Assembly: GCA_963691905.1 (NCBI GenBank)
Contig: OY829893.1
Location: 806,001-870,000 of the forward strand
Direction of reading: 5' to 3'
Length of the DNA stretch: 64,000 nucleotides
Source: QGON01 sp963691905
Lineage (GTDB): Bacteria > Pseudomonadota > Gammaproteobacteria > Chromatiales > Chromatiaceae
Part shown: piece after piece, positions 9,426 through 17,837 of the stretch
Position numbering within the stretch: position 1 is the first letter of the stretch
Layout: every line of letters starts with the position of its first letter
The notes under the pieces: model-generated
Told to the model about the DNA's origin: nothing
Seen by the model: only the letters and a program-made list of their open reading frames with translations
The model's database searches: none
Translations under genes and position numbers: made by a program

Positions 9426-10361
9426 ATGACCCACCTGGCCATAGTTCAAACTGCACCGGTTTTCCTGGATAAAATCAAAACGATCGAATTAGCCGTGACA
9501 AAGGTAGAGGAATCGGCAAGCCAGGGTGCAGAGCTGGTTGTGTTCACTGAAGCGTTCATTCCCGGTTATCCGGCCTGGGTGTGGCGTCTAAGGCCGGGTG
9601 GTGACTGGAGCCTGTCTGAGGCGTTACATGCGCGCTTATTAGACAATGCAGTGAATATGGAGTCCGATGATTTATCTCCGCTGTACCGGGTGGCGAAAAA
9701 GTTTCAGCTCACTATCGTTTGCGGAATAGAGGAGAGAGAAAGCCAGCTTGGCCGCGCAACACTTTACAATACAGTGATAACGATAGGTCCTGAAGGCACC
9801 TTGTTAAACAGACATCGAAAATTAATGCCGACCAACCCTGAAAGAATGGTGTGGGGATTTGGCGATGCATCGGGTTTAAAGGTCGTGGATTCGCCTGCGG
9901 GTCGTATTGGCACCTTATTATGCTGGGAAAGTTACATGCCTCTGGCCAGGTACGCACTCTATGCACAGGGAGTAGAGCTCTATATAGCGCCGACTTATGA
10001 CAGTGGTGATGACTGGATTTCCAGCTTGCAGCACATTGCTCGTGAGGGCTGCTGCTGGGTAGTAGGGTGCGGCAACCTGATGAAAGGCGAAGATATTCCA
10101 GATGACTTCCCTGAAAGAGAGAATATCTACCCGGATGCAGATGAATGGATCAATCCCGGTGACTCTGTTGTCATCGCTCCGGGCGGTCAGATAGTTGCCG
10201 GACCATTGCGACAGGAAGAGGGAATTCTTTTTTGTGATATTGATTTGGACAGAGTGGGTATCGCCAAAAGAGCACTGGATGTTACCGGACACTATTCTCG
10301 CCCAGATATTTTTCAATTGCATGTCAATACCCAGCCACAGTCACCAATTAAGTTTGATTAA
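9426..10361 (+). CDS. Nitrilase (carbon-nitrogen hydrolase)
   Basis: Predicted 311-residue enzyme of the nitrilase superfamily, branch 1, which hydrolyses nitriles to carboxylic acids and ammonia. The catalytic triad is visible as E42 (TEAFIPGYP), K132 (HRKLMPTNPERMVW) and C166 (LLCWESYMPLARYAL). The context after Cys (WESY) and the RMVWGFGDASGL segment are typical of true nitrilases rather than amidases. Length is normal. It follows the methyltransferase in the same direction and ends just before what looks like a cysteine-dioxygenase-like gene fragment. Superfamily and branch are confident; substrate range is not predictable. Confidence 0.93.
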   Translation: MTHLAIVQTAPVFLDKIKTIELAVTKVEESASQGAELVVFTEAFIPGYPAWVWRLRPGGDWSLSEALHARLLDNAVNMESDDLSPLYRVAKKFQLTIVCGIEERESQLGRATLYNTVITIGPEGTLLNRHRKLMPTNPERMVWGFGDASGLKVVDSPAGRIGTLLCWESYMPLARYALYAQGVELYIAPTYDSGDDWISSLQHIAREGCCWVVGCGNLMKGEDIPDDFPERENIYPDADEWINPGDSVVIAPGGQIVAGPLRQEEGILFCDIDLDRVGIAKRALDVTGHYSRPDIFQLHVNTQPQSPIKFD

Positions 10362-10366
10362 ATACA

Positions 10367-10552
10367 GTGACCAATGACCGAGAAATACCGGTGAATACTG
10401 TAACATTCAAAACATTCATTTTGTCATTTACGCAACTTATCGATAAAACCGTAAATGAGTCTCTGTTATTAACTGAAGGGGGTAAATTACTGAGTGTAAT
10501 TCAATATCGGATATATTTTATTTACTATGTATCACTTGCAGTGCAGCGTTAG
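10367..10552 (+). pseudogene. Possible truncated cysteine-dioxygenase-like (cupin) fragment
   Basis: Just after the nitrilase a short frame from a GTG at 10367 reads TFKTFILSFTQLIDKT, then LLLTEGGKLLSVI. This resembles the N-terminal helix region of bacterial cysteine-dioxygenase-type cupins (a pattern like FxxFTxLLD, ILxEGGxLLxxLV). After about residue 45 the similarity stops and the frame runs on with unrelated hydrophobic residues into the next gene. The cupin metal-binding core is absent. I read it as the stump of a third gene of the nitrilase cluster. Similarity is from memory of the family and is short. Confidence 0.35.
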
Positions 10553-11108
10553 TCTTCCGGTTGTGCAGAGGGGCACGACTACACTGTTGATCGTGTTTTT
10601 TGTATTACTAAACGGATGTACAACAAAGGCCGCAAAGGAACCTAGTGGTTCAGCGCTAATCAATCAAGTAGAAGTCTCGGCCTGGATTATGACGGCGGGT
10701 CAACCAAGCGTGACACAGCTTGCACGTATGGAAAAATCAGATTTTGAGCTGGTGGTAAATCTGTCGCCGATAAACATGGCTGAATCTTTGCCAGACGAAG
10801 AAAGGATTATCAGGGGGAAAGGCATTGATTATGCTCATATTCCGGTTGAAGTGCGTGCGTACGATCTTGGGCAATTTGAAATGTTCAGCGACTTACTTAA
10901 CCAGTACCGAGGAAGAAAAGTATTAGTTCACTGCCAGGTCAATATGCGGGCTTCAATTTTCACTTTTATGTACCAGGTTGTACACGAAGAGATAGACCCT
11001 GATACAGCTTATCAGCATGTAGCGGTTATCTGGGTTCCCGGCAAACAGTGGTTCGATTTTATAGACCAGGTGTTCGCTAAATACCGGATAGATTTTCAGC
11101 ACTATTAA
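10527..11108 (+). CDS. Phosphatase-like lipoprotein (DUF442/dual-specificity type)
   Basis: Predicted 193-residue exported protein. A hydrophobic stretch ends in the lipobox-like LLNGC with the acylated Cys at about residue 31. The mature part has the phosphatase P-loop-like motif HCQVNMRAS (H135, C136, R141) preceded by GRKVLVH, the spacing seen in DUF442 / beta-lactamase-hydrolase-like phosphatases. The loop Gly usually found there is replaced (QVN), so catalytic competence is uncertain. The first 15 residues are unusually long for a signal peptide, and a GTG inside could be the real start. No operon partner is evident. It could act on small phosphoesters or be a degenerate binding protein. 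Confidence 0.65.
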   Translation: MYHLQCSVSLPVVQRGTTTLLIVFFVLLNGCTTKAAKEPSGSALINQVEVSAWIMTAGQPSVTQLARMEKSDFELVVNLSPINMAESLPDEERIIRGKGIDYAHIPVEVRAYDLGQFEMFSDLLNQYRGRKVLVHCQVNMRASIFTFMYQVVHEEIDPDTAYQHVAVIWVPGKQWFDFIDQVFAKYRIDFQHY

Positions 11109-11125
11109 CCCGGTTGCCGGATACT

Positions 11126-11196
11126 GGGGGCAGTATACCTATTTCCCAGAATCACGCTGTCCCCGCGAATCCACCGAGAAATCGGGATACTGCCCC
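11126..11196. repeat. Imperfect palindrome with GGGGCAGTAT / ATACTGCCCC ends
   Basis: Ten-base arms at 11127-11136 and 11187-11196 are exact reverse complements, with further partial pairing inside (TATTTCCC and GAAATCGGGA). The sequence resembles the small palindromes carrying GGGGACAGTAT ends that accompany REP-type tyrosine transposases in gammaproteobacteria (recalled, not searched). It follows the phosphatase-like gene by 17 bases and may end its transcript. Confidence 0.5.
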
Positions 11197-11296
11197 TGAA
11201 TCACGGAATCAACTAAAGGTTGTCAGAAATGTGCCGCTAATGGGGATGCAGCCGAAGTATTTGAATTCCTAAACCTGATGCTAAATTTCGGACAAG

Positions 11297-13180
11297 TTGA
11301 TGATACTTACTCCAAGAACGATCTGCGATGGTTCTTTCCCGGATCAACTTAGGCACTCTGCGCGCCAACTCACTTCTGCTGTAACAGTTGCGCTGCTGAT
11401 TTTCTGGTTGGTTGTTTTCTCTACGTCCTCTGCCGCGCAAACCGCGGAGAAGACCCCGGGCGATGTCTATCATCAGGTGCAGCTGCTGACCGATGCGGTA
11501 CGCCAGCTGCGTAGAGAAAACAACATAACCACACCTTGGCCCTATGTGGATGTAAAAGCAGTTCGGGCTCCCAGGCATGTATTTCAGAAGACGCTGGAGA
11601 TCCTGGGAAGGATCAGCAGATATCGGGCCAATATTGCCAAGACCGGGGCAATCACTGTCCCCCGCTTTCCCGGACGGGATATCACGCCCAACGAGGTTTT
11701 TAGCACGGTCGTCCGCCTGCGCCAGGAATTGAGCCTGCTGTTGAAGCGCCAGCCGCAAGAAAAGCAGGGAAAGCGGCATCTCTCCAACAAGACGCCAAGC
11801 CATGTCTACTCGGCACTGTCCGAGGTCTCCATTGCCCTGGAAGAGACCCTTGGATTACGCAGCATCACCCCCTCCGAGGTCTATACGCGCAGTCTGCAGG
11901 TCGTTGAGCTTGCCCTGTTTCTGCGCAGGAGCCAGGGATTGCCCATGGAAGTGGCTAAACCGCCCCGGGGCCAGGGAAAGCTGTCCAATCATGCACTGAA
12001 ATCTGTAAACGATCTACTGGCCCGGATTCAGCAGGCCGAACGGAATCTCTGGATGAAACCGCTCACTCTGACGCAGCAGCCCAGACGTGTGATTGCGCCA
12101 AATGATGTTTTTGACGCCATGGGGGTAACCATGGCGGAACTACAGCGCATCCAGTTCCGCCTGGGGTTGGAACGGCAGTTCCCTGATCCAGAACCGCACG
12201 AGGGCAAGACTCCGGATGATGTCATACAGAATGCCCGCTGGGCTGCCGTCTTGTTGCCCGAGTTCGATCTGGGCAGACCGCTGCAGCAGTATGACCGGTC
12301 GACACTGAAAAAGACCTCCAACCAGGTCTTTTCCGTCAGCGAACATATCCTGGGACGACTCATGCAGTACCGTCGCCTGCGGGGTATTCAGACGCCACCG
12401 CGTAAGACACAGATGATTCCAGGCCTCAAGTCACAGCATGTCTATGGCAAGGCATTGGAGATCATGGAGAAAGTTGATGTGTTGCGACAGCGTCAGAACC
12501 TGGGGCCGATGGCCGTGCCACGCTACCCGCTGAGGACCATCACACCCTCCGAGGTCTTTGATCTGGCCCTGCGCCTGGACAATGAACTGGCCCTTATCCA
12601 TCGACAGGGGGGTGGTGAAGCGGAACTGTGGGTGACCTCTACTCAAGTGCGAGAATATGAAGATAAACGGCCCAGCGATGTATTCCTCCTTATGCAGCGG
12701 GTCTCGAACCTGCTGGACACAATCCTTGGTTCGGAAGGTTTTACCCCCAACGATGTTTATCGTGAAGTGCAGGTCACGAAACAGGATGTGCAGTTGATTG
12801 CCCAGGCCTTGGGCGAAACCATCCCGGCAGAGACCTGGAGTGCACCAGACCTTAAACCAGGCACGGAGCCCCGTGTTGTACTGGAGAAGGCCGGGGAGGT
12901 GGTGGATCTGATCGCAACGGCCAAGCGGCGGGCCGGTATGTTCAGAGGACGTAACATTGCTGTCTACCCTGGCGAAACGGTCACCCCTTCAGACGTGTTC
13001 AACCAGGTTCGCCTGATCGACACAGAGCTAACCGAATTCAAGGTCTTTCTCGGTATTTCGGGTGTTCCAGACCAGATACAGGCTCAGAAAGGTAAGACAC
13101 CAGCCCATGTTTTACAGGTCCTGGAAGGTGTATCCGCCGCACTGAGGAGTCTTCTGCACATGGAAGATAAGCAGGAGTGA
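11297..13180 (+). CDS. Secreted TPxDVF-repeat protein, family unknown
   Basis: I do not recognise this 627-residue protein. Residues about 27-47 form a signal peptide (VALLIFWLVV, then SSAAQ). The mature part is almost wholly made of about 16 copies of a unit of about 38 residues beginning with a [TA]PxxV[FY] motif and continuing as an amphipathic helix. Units start near 53, 91, 130, 166, 191, 229, 267, 305, 340, 378, 416, 458, 483, 523, 563 and 601. Two 25-residue units (166 and 458) and the recurring PRFPGRD-like linkers show a higher-order period of four units. An all-helical solenoid in the periplasm is the likely fold. Its stop codon overlaps the GTG start of the downstream Cache-GGDEF protein, so the two are coupled and may work together. 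Confidence 0.85.
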   Translation: MMILTPRTICDGSFPDQLRHSARQLTSAVTVALLIFWLVVFSTSSAAQTAEKTPGDVYHQVQLLTDAVRQLRRENNITTPWPYVDVKAVRAPRHVFQKTLEILGRISRYRANIAKTGAITVPRFPGRDITPNEVFSTVVRLRQELSLLLKRQPQEKQGKRHLSNKTPSHVYSALSEVSIALEETLGLRSITPSEVYTRSLQVVELALFLRRSQGLPMEVAKPPRGQGKLSNHALKSVNDLLARIQQAERNLWMKPLTLTQQPRRVIAPNDVFDAMGVTMAELQRIQFRLGLERQFPDPEPHEGKTPDDVIQNARWAAVLLPEFDLGRPLQQYDRSTLKKTSNQVFSVSEHILGRLMQYRRLRGIQTPPRKTQMIPGLKSQHVYGKALEIMEKVDVLRQRQNLGPMAVPRYPLRTITPSEVFDLALRLDNELALIHRQGGGEAELWVTSTQVREYEDKRPSDVFLLMQRVSNLLDTILGSEGFTPNDVYREVQVTKQDVQLIAQALGETIPAETWSAPDLKPGTEPRVVLEKAGEVVDLIATAKRRAGMFRGRNIAVYPGETVTPSDVFNQVRLIDTELTEFKVFLGISGVPDQIQAQKGKTPAHVLQVLEGVSAALRSLLHMEDKQE

Positions 13181-14880
13181 AGTTCTTCTCCCTCACTGCA
13201 AGGTTTGCACTGTTGGCCTTTGTGATCGCAGGTATCGGCATCCTCGGTATATCGGCCTATAGCTACCGGGATGCAGGTGCCCTGCTGCACCAGCAGAGTA
13301 TCGAGCGCATGGCGGGGGAACTGTTGCGGCTCAGCGGCCGTTTTCAGGAAAACATCGACCGCATGCGCAGGGATGTACAGCGCATTGCGACCTCCGATTC
13401 CGTCATCGGCTACCATCGGGCGGTTGCGGGCGGCGGCTATGATGATGAGCGCAACATGACGCAGGTGCTCTGGAAGCAGAGGTTGGCCATCGATTTCAAA
13501 TTGCTGATGGAGCAGCGCCCGGACTATCTGCAGGTTCGATATATTGGTCTTGCCGACAGGGGGCGGGAGCTCGTTCGCGTAGAGCAGATGGACGGTAACA
13601 TCGTTGTCGTTCCTGATGAAGATCTCCAGCAAAAAGGCCAGCGTGGTTATGTAAGGGAAACCATCCGATTACAACCGAACCAGCAGTATCTCTCCAGGGT
13701 GGAGCTGAATAAGGAGCATGACAGTATCGTCTTTCCACTGCAGCCGGTAATGCGGGTGGCTGCGCCCATCCACACAAAGAACGGCACTGTTTTTGGTGTG
13801 GTGGTCATCAACGCCGGTTTCAATGCCTTGGCCAGCCCCTTTGATTCACCTCCAGCCAATGTCTCTTTCATCATGGCCGATCAGAAGGGCGACTATCTTC
13901 TTCATCCCGACAAGGATCGGCAGTTTAGCCATGCACTGGGCGGCAGTCCCGGACTAGAGAAGGACTATTCAACATTCAAACAGATGCTGCGTTTCCACGA
14001 AGGTTATGAATTCCAGGATCTTGCGGAACAATCGGCAAGCTTGATCGAGACCCATCTGCGTTACAATCCGCGGGATCAGACACAGCAAATTATGATAGCG
14101 GCCCTTGTGTCTCACGAAGTGATCAATAAACTTTCACAAGGGTATGGGCGGCGTTTGATGTTTGGCGTGGTGATAACGGTCTTTCTTATCAGTATAGGCA
14201 TGGCCCTGCTGGCCTGGCGTCTGACAAGACCGATCAACCTGCTCACCATTGCGGCTGAACAAATTGCCAAAGGTGATGATGTGAGCATTCCAGCCATTGG
14301 TCGCCGGGACGAACTGGGTCTGATGGCAAACGCCTTCCAAACCATGCTTAATCATCTGCATGCCACGCAGCGGGAACTCGAACACCTGGCAACCCACGAC
14401 GCATTAACCGGGTTGTATAACCGCAAGGCACTGGAGAATCGAATAGAAGAGGAGTTGCAAAGAGCGTCTCGGTATAACCGCGATCTTTCGGTATTCCTGC
14501 TGGATATAGATCATTTCAAGTCTATCAATGACACGTATGGCCATCAGTCCGGGGATTCCGTACTTCAATGGCTGGCAAAAGTATTGGAGGATTCGATTCG
14601 TAAAACGGATTATGTGGCCCGTTATGGCGGCGAGGAATTTATCGTTGTCCTGCCGGAAACCCCACTTCAAGAAGCCATGGGGCTGGCGGAACGACTGCGG
14701 AGCAGTATTGCAGGCCATCCTGTTCCACTTGAGTCCGACAACAATATCAAGCTGACTGCCAGCATAGGTGTTGCTGCCTTTCCGGTACATGGTCAATCCT
14801 GGCAGGATTTACTGGGAGCGGCGGACGCTGCGATGTATGCAGCGAAAAACGCCGGGCGCGATCAAATAAAAACACCTTGA
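13177..14880 (+). CDS. Membrane diguanylate cyclase: Cache-HAMP-GGDEF
   Basis: A 567-residue inner-membrane enzyme predicted to make cyclic-di-GMP in response to a periplasmic signal. Transmembrane helices at about 7-29 and 327-347 bracket a dCache-type sensor that contains the family-typical RGRELVRVE element (128-136). A HAMP follows (about 348-400), then a GGDEF domain with LTGLYNR (410-416), DIDHFKSIND and an intact active site YGGEEF (483-488). The GTG start overlaps the TGA of the repeat-protein gene (GTGA), implying translational coupling. No clear inhibitory RxxD site precedes the active site. The upstream secreted repeat protein is a plausible partner or ligand presenter. Confidence 0.93.
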   Translation: MKFFSLTARFALLAFVIAGIGILGISAYSYRDAGALLHQQSIERMAGELLRLSGRFQENIDRMRRDVQRIATSDSVIGYHRAVAGGGYDDERNMTQVLWKQRLAIDFKLLMEQRPDYLQVRYIGLADRGRELVRVEQMDGNIVVVPDEDLQQKGQRGYVRETIRLQPNQQYLSRVELNKEHDSIVFPLQPVMRVAAPIHTKNGTVFGVVVINAGFNALASPFDSPPANVSFIMADQKGDYLLHPDKDRQFSHALGGSPGLEKDYSTFKQMLRFHEGYEFQDLAEQSASLIETHLRYNPRDQTQQIMIAALVSHEVINKLSQGYGRRLMFGVVITVFLISIGMALLAWRLTRPINLLTIAAEQIAKGDDVSIPAIGRRDELGLMANAFQTMLNHLHATQRELEHLATHDALTGLYNRKALENRIEEELQRASRYNRDLSVFLLDIDHFKSINDTYGHQSGDSVLQWLAKVLEDSIRKTDYVARYGGEEFIVVLPETPLQEAMGLAERLRSSIAGHPVPLESDNNIKLTASIGVAAFPVHGQSWQDLLGAADAAMYAAKNAGRDQIKTP

Positions 14881-15054
14881 ATCAGTGATTTAGAGCGGGA
14901 TTGTCACTCGATGCGGTCTGGAATTTAAATTCATGTTTTTCGGTTGGCAGTGAGTGTGAATCAAAAAACCCCCACGCTTTCTAAAGTTTACATCTCATCA
15001 GCCGACAGCGGGTTTATGGATAAATAATTTCAGATCAAATTTAAGGAAGAACTA

Positions 15055-15813
15055 ATGATTAAATCTATTCTACGTTTCAGCTTCATCACTGCCCTGTTGA
15101 CCACAGGAATCCTTCCGGCAATGGCTGCCGATATAACGCTCTCCGGTTCCACCACTGTCCAGAAACGTGTGCTCGAGCCGGCGGCTGGAGCCATCCAGGC
15201 AGCGACCGGGGTCAAGGTTCGTGTACGTGGAACCTCCTCCGGTAAGGGATTTAAAGAGATTCTCGACGGCAAGACCATGGCATCAGTTGCCTCAAGCCCG
15301 TTGGCCAGCTTACTCAGTAAATACAAAGTGGAAGACGATGGAACCTATCAGGAACACGTAATCACCCGTGATGTTATTGTGCCGATCGTCCATCCAGCGA
15401 ACCCTGTATCTGAGTTGACCTTTCAGCAGTTGTCAGACATCAATACCGGCAAGATAGCCAACTGGAAAGATGTTGGCGGCCCGGATATGAAGATCGTTGT
15501 CATCACCTCCAGCAAGGGATCGGCCACCCGCTCGGTATTCCAGAAACTCGTGATGACGAAACAGCCCTATCTAAAAGGGGTTCGTGAAGTCAAATCGACT
15601 CGTAAGGAAGTTGATTTGGTTTCTAAGTTCAAAGGTGGAATAGGTGCTGTCTCCCAGGGTTTTGTGGATGCCAATCCGGGTAAGGTAAATGTGGTAAAAA
15701 CCGGTGAGATTTCCCGCCCCCTGTGTGTCATCACCAAAGGCAATCCGGATAGTGAGCTTGGTAAGGTCATTGCTTATCTGAAAACAGACCAGGCAAAGAA
15801 GCACTTCAAGTAA
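15055..15813 (+). CDS. Periplasmic phosphate-binding-like (PstS/PBP) protein
   Basis: Predicted 252-residue exported binding protein. A signal peptide ends near residue 24 (PAMAAD). The mature sequence shows the PBP-like anion-binding pattern: LSGSTTVQKRVLEP at the N-terminus, RGTSSGKGFKEIL, and later TSSKGSATRSVFQ, all Ser/Thr-rich loops typical of phosphate-type ligands. No permease or ATPase genes adjoin it; instead a chemoreceptor starts 75 bp downstream. It may feed that receptor or the upstream Cache sensor rather than a transporter. The ligand could be phosphate or another oxyanion. Confidence 0.85.
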   Translation: MIKSILRFSFITALLTTGILPAMAADITLSGSTTVQKRVLEPAAGAIQAATGVKVRVRGTSSGKGFKEILDGKTMASVASSPLASLLSKYKVEDDGTYQEHVITRDVIVPIVHPANPVSELTFQQLSDINTGKIANWKDVGGPDMKIVVITSSKGSATRSVFQKLVMTKQPYLKGVREVKSTRKEVDLVSKFKGGIGAVSQGFVDANPGKVNVVKTGEISRPLCVITKGNPDSELGKVIAYLKTDQAKKHFK

Positions 15814-15888
15814 GTAATTCCGGCCTGCGACTCTCTGGAAATGGAGAATATCCGTTCTCCAGTGAGTTGAGGCATCAAGGTGTAAAAA

Positions 15889-17577
15889 ATGAAACTAATA
15901 ACAAAGACATTATGGATTCCCATTGCAATCTTAATGTTAACATTCTTTGTAATGGGTTCCATATTCTCATGGGTAATAATTACCGAAACCGAGCAGCAAA
16001 CGAGTGATGCAATAACCCGTCTGTTGAACAGTGAGAAGGCAACGCTGGCTAACGGATTGATTCTTGTGACTGCCGGCCAGGCACCCTATGATGCCATTCT
16101 TGGTTTGGAAGCCGATGACAAGTCGTTGGCAGAGGACTTGGTCAAACAAGTGTCCGGAATGGGATTGGATGCAATTTACGTCACTGACTTGAGCGGTAAG
16201 CAGCTGTATTCATCGGCTGACAAGATGCCGACTGAACTGACCGAAGAGATAAAAGACAACAGTCTTAAGCAAGGTGTTGTTAGCCATCTGGCTGCTGCGA
16301 ATATGATGATCGCCTATGCCCCGATTTTTGACGTAGAGACACCTGTTGGATATCTTGGATTTTCTGTCGAATTAGATGAAATGCTTTATGAAAATCTTAA
16401 GCAGATTCCCGGTCTGGAAAATGATGGAGGTGCTGTAGTTCCTTCGGTATCCGAGAGTCTCGCGAATGCAGAAGTTGAGTTCAAGCAACAGTCGGCTGCA
16501 TTTTTAAATAAATTTTTAGTAACTATGGTCATTACCCTGTTAGTCGCTCTGGCAGCGATCATTGCGCTGCTAGGTACCACATCGCGTAACATCATTCGCC
16601 CAATACGAGAGCTTTTGACGCTATTGAATAAGATGGCTGGCGGAGACTTTACCGTACTGGCCAATCCCAAAGGCGACGATGAATTGGCAGAGCTGCAACG
16701 AGCCGCCAACAGCACTTCTGGGCAATTGAAGGGCATGATATCGCACTTGATAAGCTCCACTCAGGAGTTGAATTCCACGGTGACTCAGATCTCCTCTGCT
16801 ATAGAGGCATCCAATGAAAGTATGACAACGCAGCGTATAGAAACAGAGCAGGTCGCTACCGCGATGAATCAGATGACAGCGACAATTCGGGGAATTGCGC
16901 AGACGACCAGCGCCGCCGCAGAGTCCGCTACTGAGGCGGATAATGAGGCGAAGGAGGGTCAGGGCGTTGTTACAGAAACCATAGGGTCGATAGAAGGGCT
17001 TTCTCGGGAAATCGAACAGGCGACTACCGTTATTGCTCAACTGCGACAGCAAAGCACAGATATTGGTGGCGTACTGGATGTTATCCGGGGTATCGCTGAG
17101 CAGACCAACCTGCTGGCACTGAATGCAGCAATTGAAGCGGCTCGTGCGGGTGAGCAGGGTCGCGGATTTGCAGTTGTCGCAGATGAGGTGCGTACACTGG
17201 CAGGACGCACGCAGGAATCCACGGAAGAGATCCAGACTATGATCGAACGCCTCCAAAATGGTGCTCAGGATGCAGTGAATGCGATGGAGCGGAGTAGTGA
17301 GCACGTGCAGCAAACCACGATACGATCCAAGAAAGGTGGTGAATCTCTGGAGATGATTACTTCTTCCGTTGAAAGAATCCGTGACATGAGTATGCAGATC
17401 GCCACTGCTGCTGAGCAGCAAGGCGCGGTTTCTGAAAATGTAAATGAGAAGGTTGCGAGCATCAACCAATTGTCTGAGCGAGCGAAAGATAGCTCTGATG
17501 AAGTACAGGCTGCCAACGGAAGACTTATTTCATTGGGGGCTGAACTGCGGACGATGACCGATCGTTTCGCGCTATAA
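15889..17577 (+). CDS. Methyl-accepting chemotaxis protein
   Basis: A 562-residue transmembrane chemoreceptor. The first helix is at about 8-30, a small periplasmic single-Cache-like domain follows (about 35-205), then a second helix (about 208-232), HAMP and a long coiled coil. The signalling tip is intact at about residues 398-440: IRGIAEQTNLLALNAAIEAA, then GRGFAVVADEVRTL. There is no C-terminal CheR-tethering pentapeptide. It shares direction with the upstream binding-protein gene, which suggests that protein as a possible ligand carrier. A 7-bp hairpin (TGGAGAA/TTCTCCA) sits in the 75-bp gap and may reduce read-through. Confidence 0.95.
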   Translation: MKLITKTLWIPIAILMLTFFVMGSIFSWVIITETEQQTSDAITRLLNSEKATLANGLILVTAGQAPYDAILGLEADDKSLAEDLVKQVSGMGLDAIYVTDLSGKQLYSSADKMPTELTEEIKDNSLKQGVVSHLAAANMMIAYAPIFDVETPVGYLGFSVELDEMLYENLKQIPGLENDGGAVVPSVSESLANAEVEFKQQSAAFLNKFLVTMVITLLVALAAIIALLGTTSRNIIRPIRELLTLLNKMAGGDFTVLANPKGDDELAELQRAANSTSGQLKGMISHLISSTQELNSTVTQISSAIEASNESMTTQRIETEQVATAMNQMTATIRGIAQTTSAAAESATEADNEAKEGQGVVTETIGSIEGLSREIEQATTVIAQLRQQSTDIGGVLDVIRGIAEQTNLLALNAAIEAARAGEQGRGFAVVADEVRTLAGRTQESTEEIQTMIERLQNGAQDAVNAMERSSEHVQQTTIRSKKGGESLEMITSSVERIRDMSMQIATAAEQQGAVSENVNEKVASINQLSERAKDSSDEVQAANGRLISLGAELRTMTDRFAL

Positions 17578-17727
17578 TCTCAGCTGCGTTGGATGATCCG
17601 GAAGATCAATAGTTCGCTTGAACCGCTCATTCTTCACGAATGCTGCATAAGCCGGCTCAGCAAGTTGCGCCACCGCTTGCTGAGCCTTCAATCGCTTTAA
17701 CTCATCCTGGTTCTCCTCAGCTCCCAT
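17572..17727 (-). CDS. Small hypothetical protein (51 residues)
   Basis: A short reverse-strand frame starting at ATG 17727 encodes a charged helix-rich peptide (GAEENQDELKRLKAQQAV, then EPAYAAFVKNERFKRTIDLP). An in-frame stop lies just upstream of the ATG, so it is complete rather than a remnant of a longer frame. It overlaps the chemoreceptor stop by a few bases and has no clear ribosome binding site. The 11-bp inverted repeat at 17654-17686 lies inside it. It reads protein-like, but I cannot assign a family. The rest of the 17578-17837 gap shows nothing recognisable. Confidence 0.35.
   Translation of the reverse strand: MGAEENQDELKRLKAQQAVAQLAEPAYAAFVKNERFKRTIDLPDHPTQLRL
17654..17686. repeat. 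11-bp perfect inverted repeat
   Basis: GGCTCAGCAAG (17654-17664) and CTTGCTGAGCC (17676-17686) flank an 11-base loop, 76 bases past the chemoreceptor stop. There is no T-tract, so it is at best a weak terminator. It also lies inside a small reverse-strand reading frame and may simply be coding sequence. Confidence 0.4.
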
Positions 17728-17837
17728 TTTTCGTAGATCGAGCGGCTAGCCTGTGAAGCGGATTTTCTGTTGCCTGAGATGATGCCTATTTTCTCTAGTG
17801 CCATAAACTTGAGTATGCTGGGATGCAGTGAAAATGA

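Noticed and set aside
9918..10322. Reverse frame opposite the nitrilase gene
   Set aside because: The nitrilase catalytic triad is on the forward strand; the reverse frame has no features.
16621..17469. Long reverse frame antisense to the chemoreceptor (282 codons)
   Set aside because: The forward strand encodes a textbook chemoreceptor here; the antisense frame arises from its codon bias.
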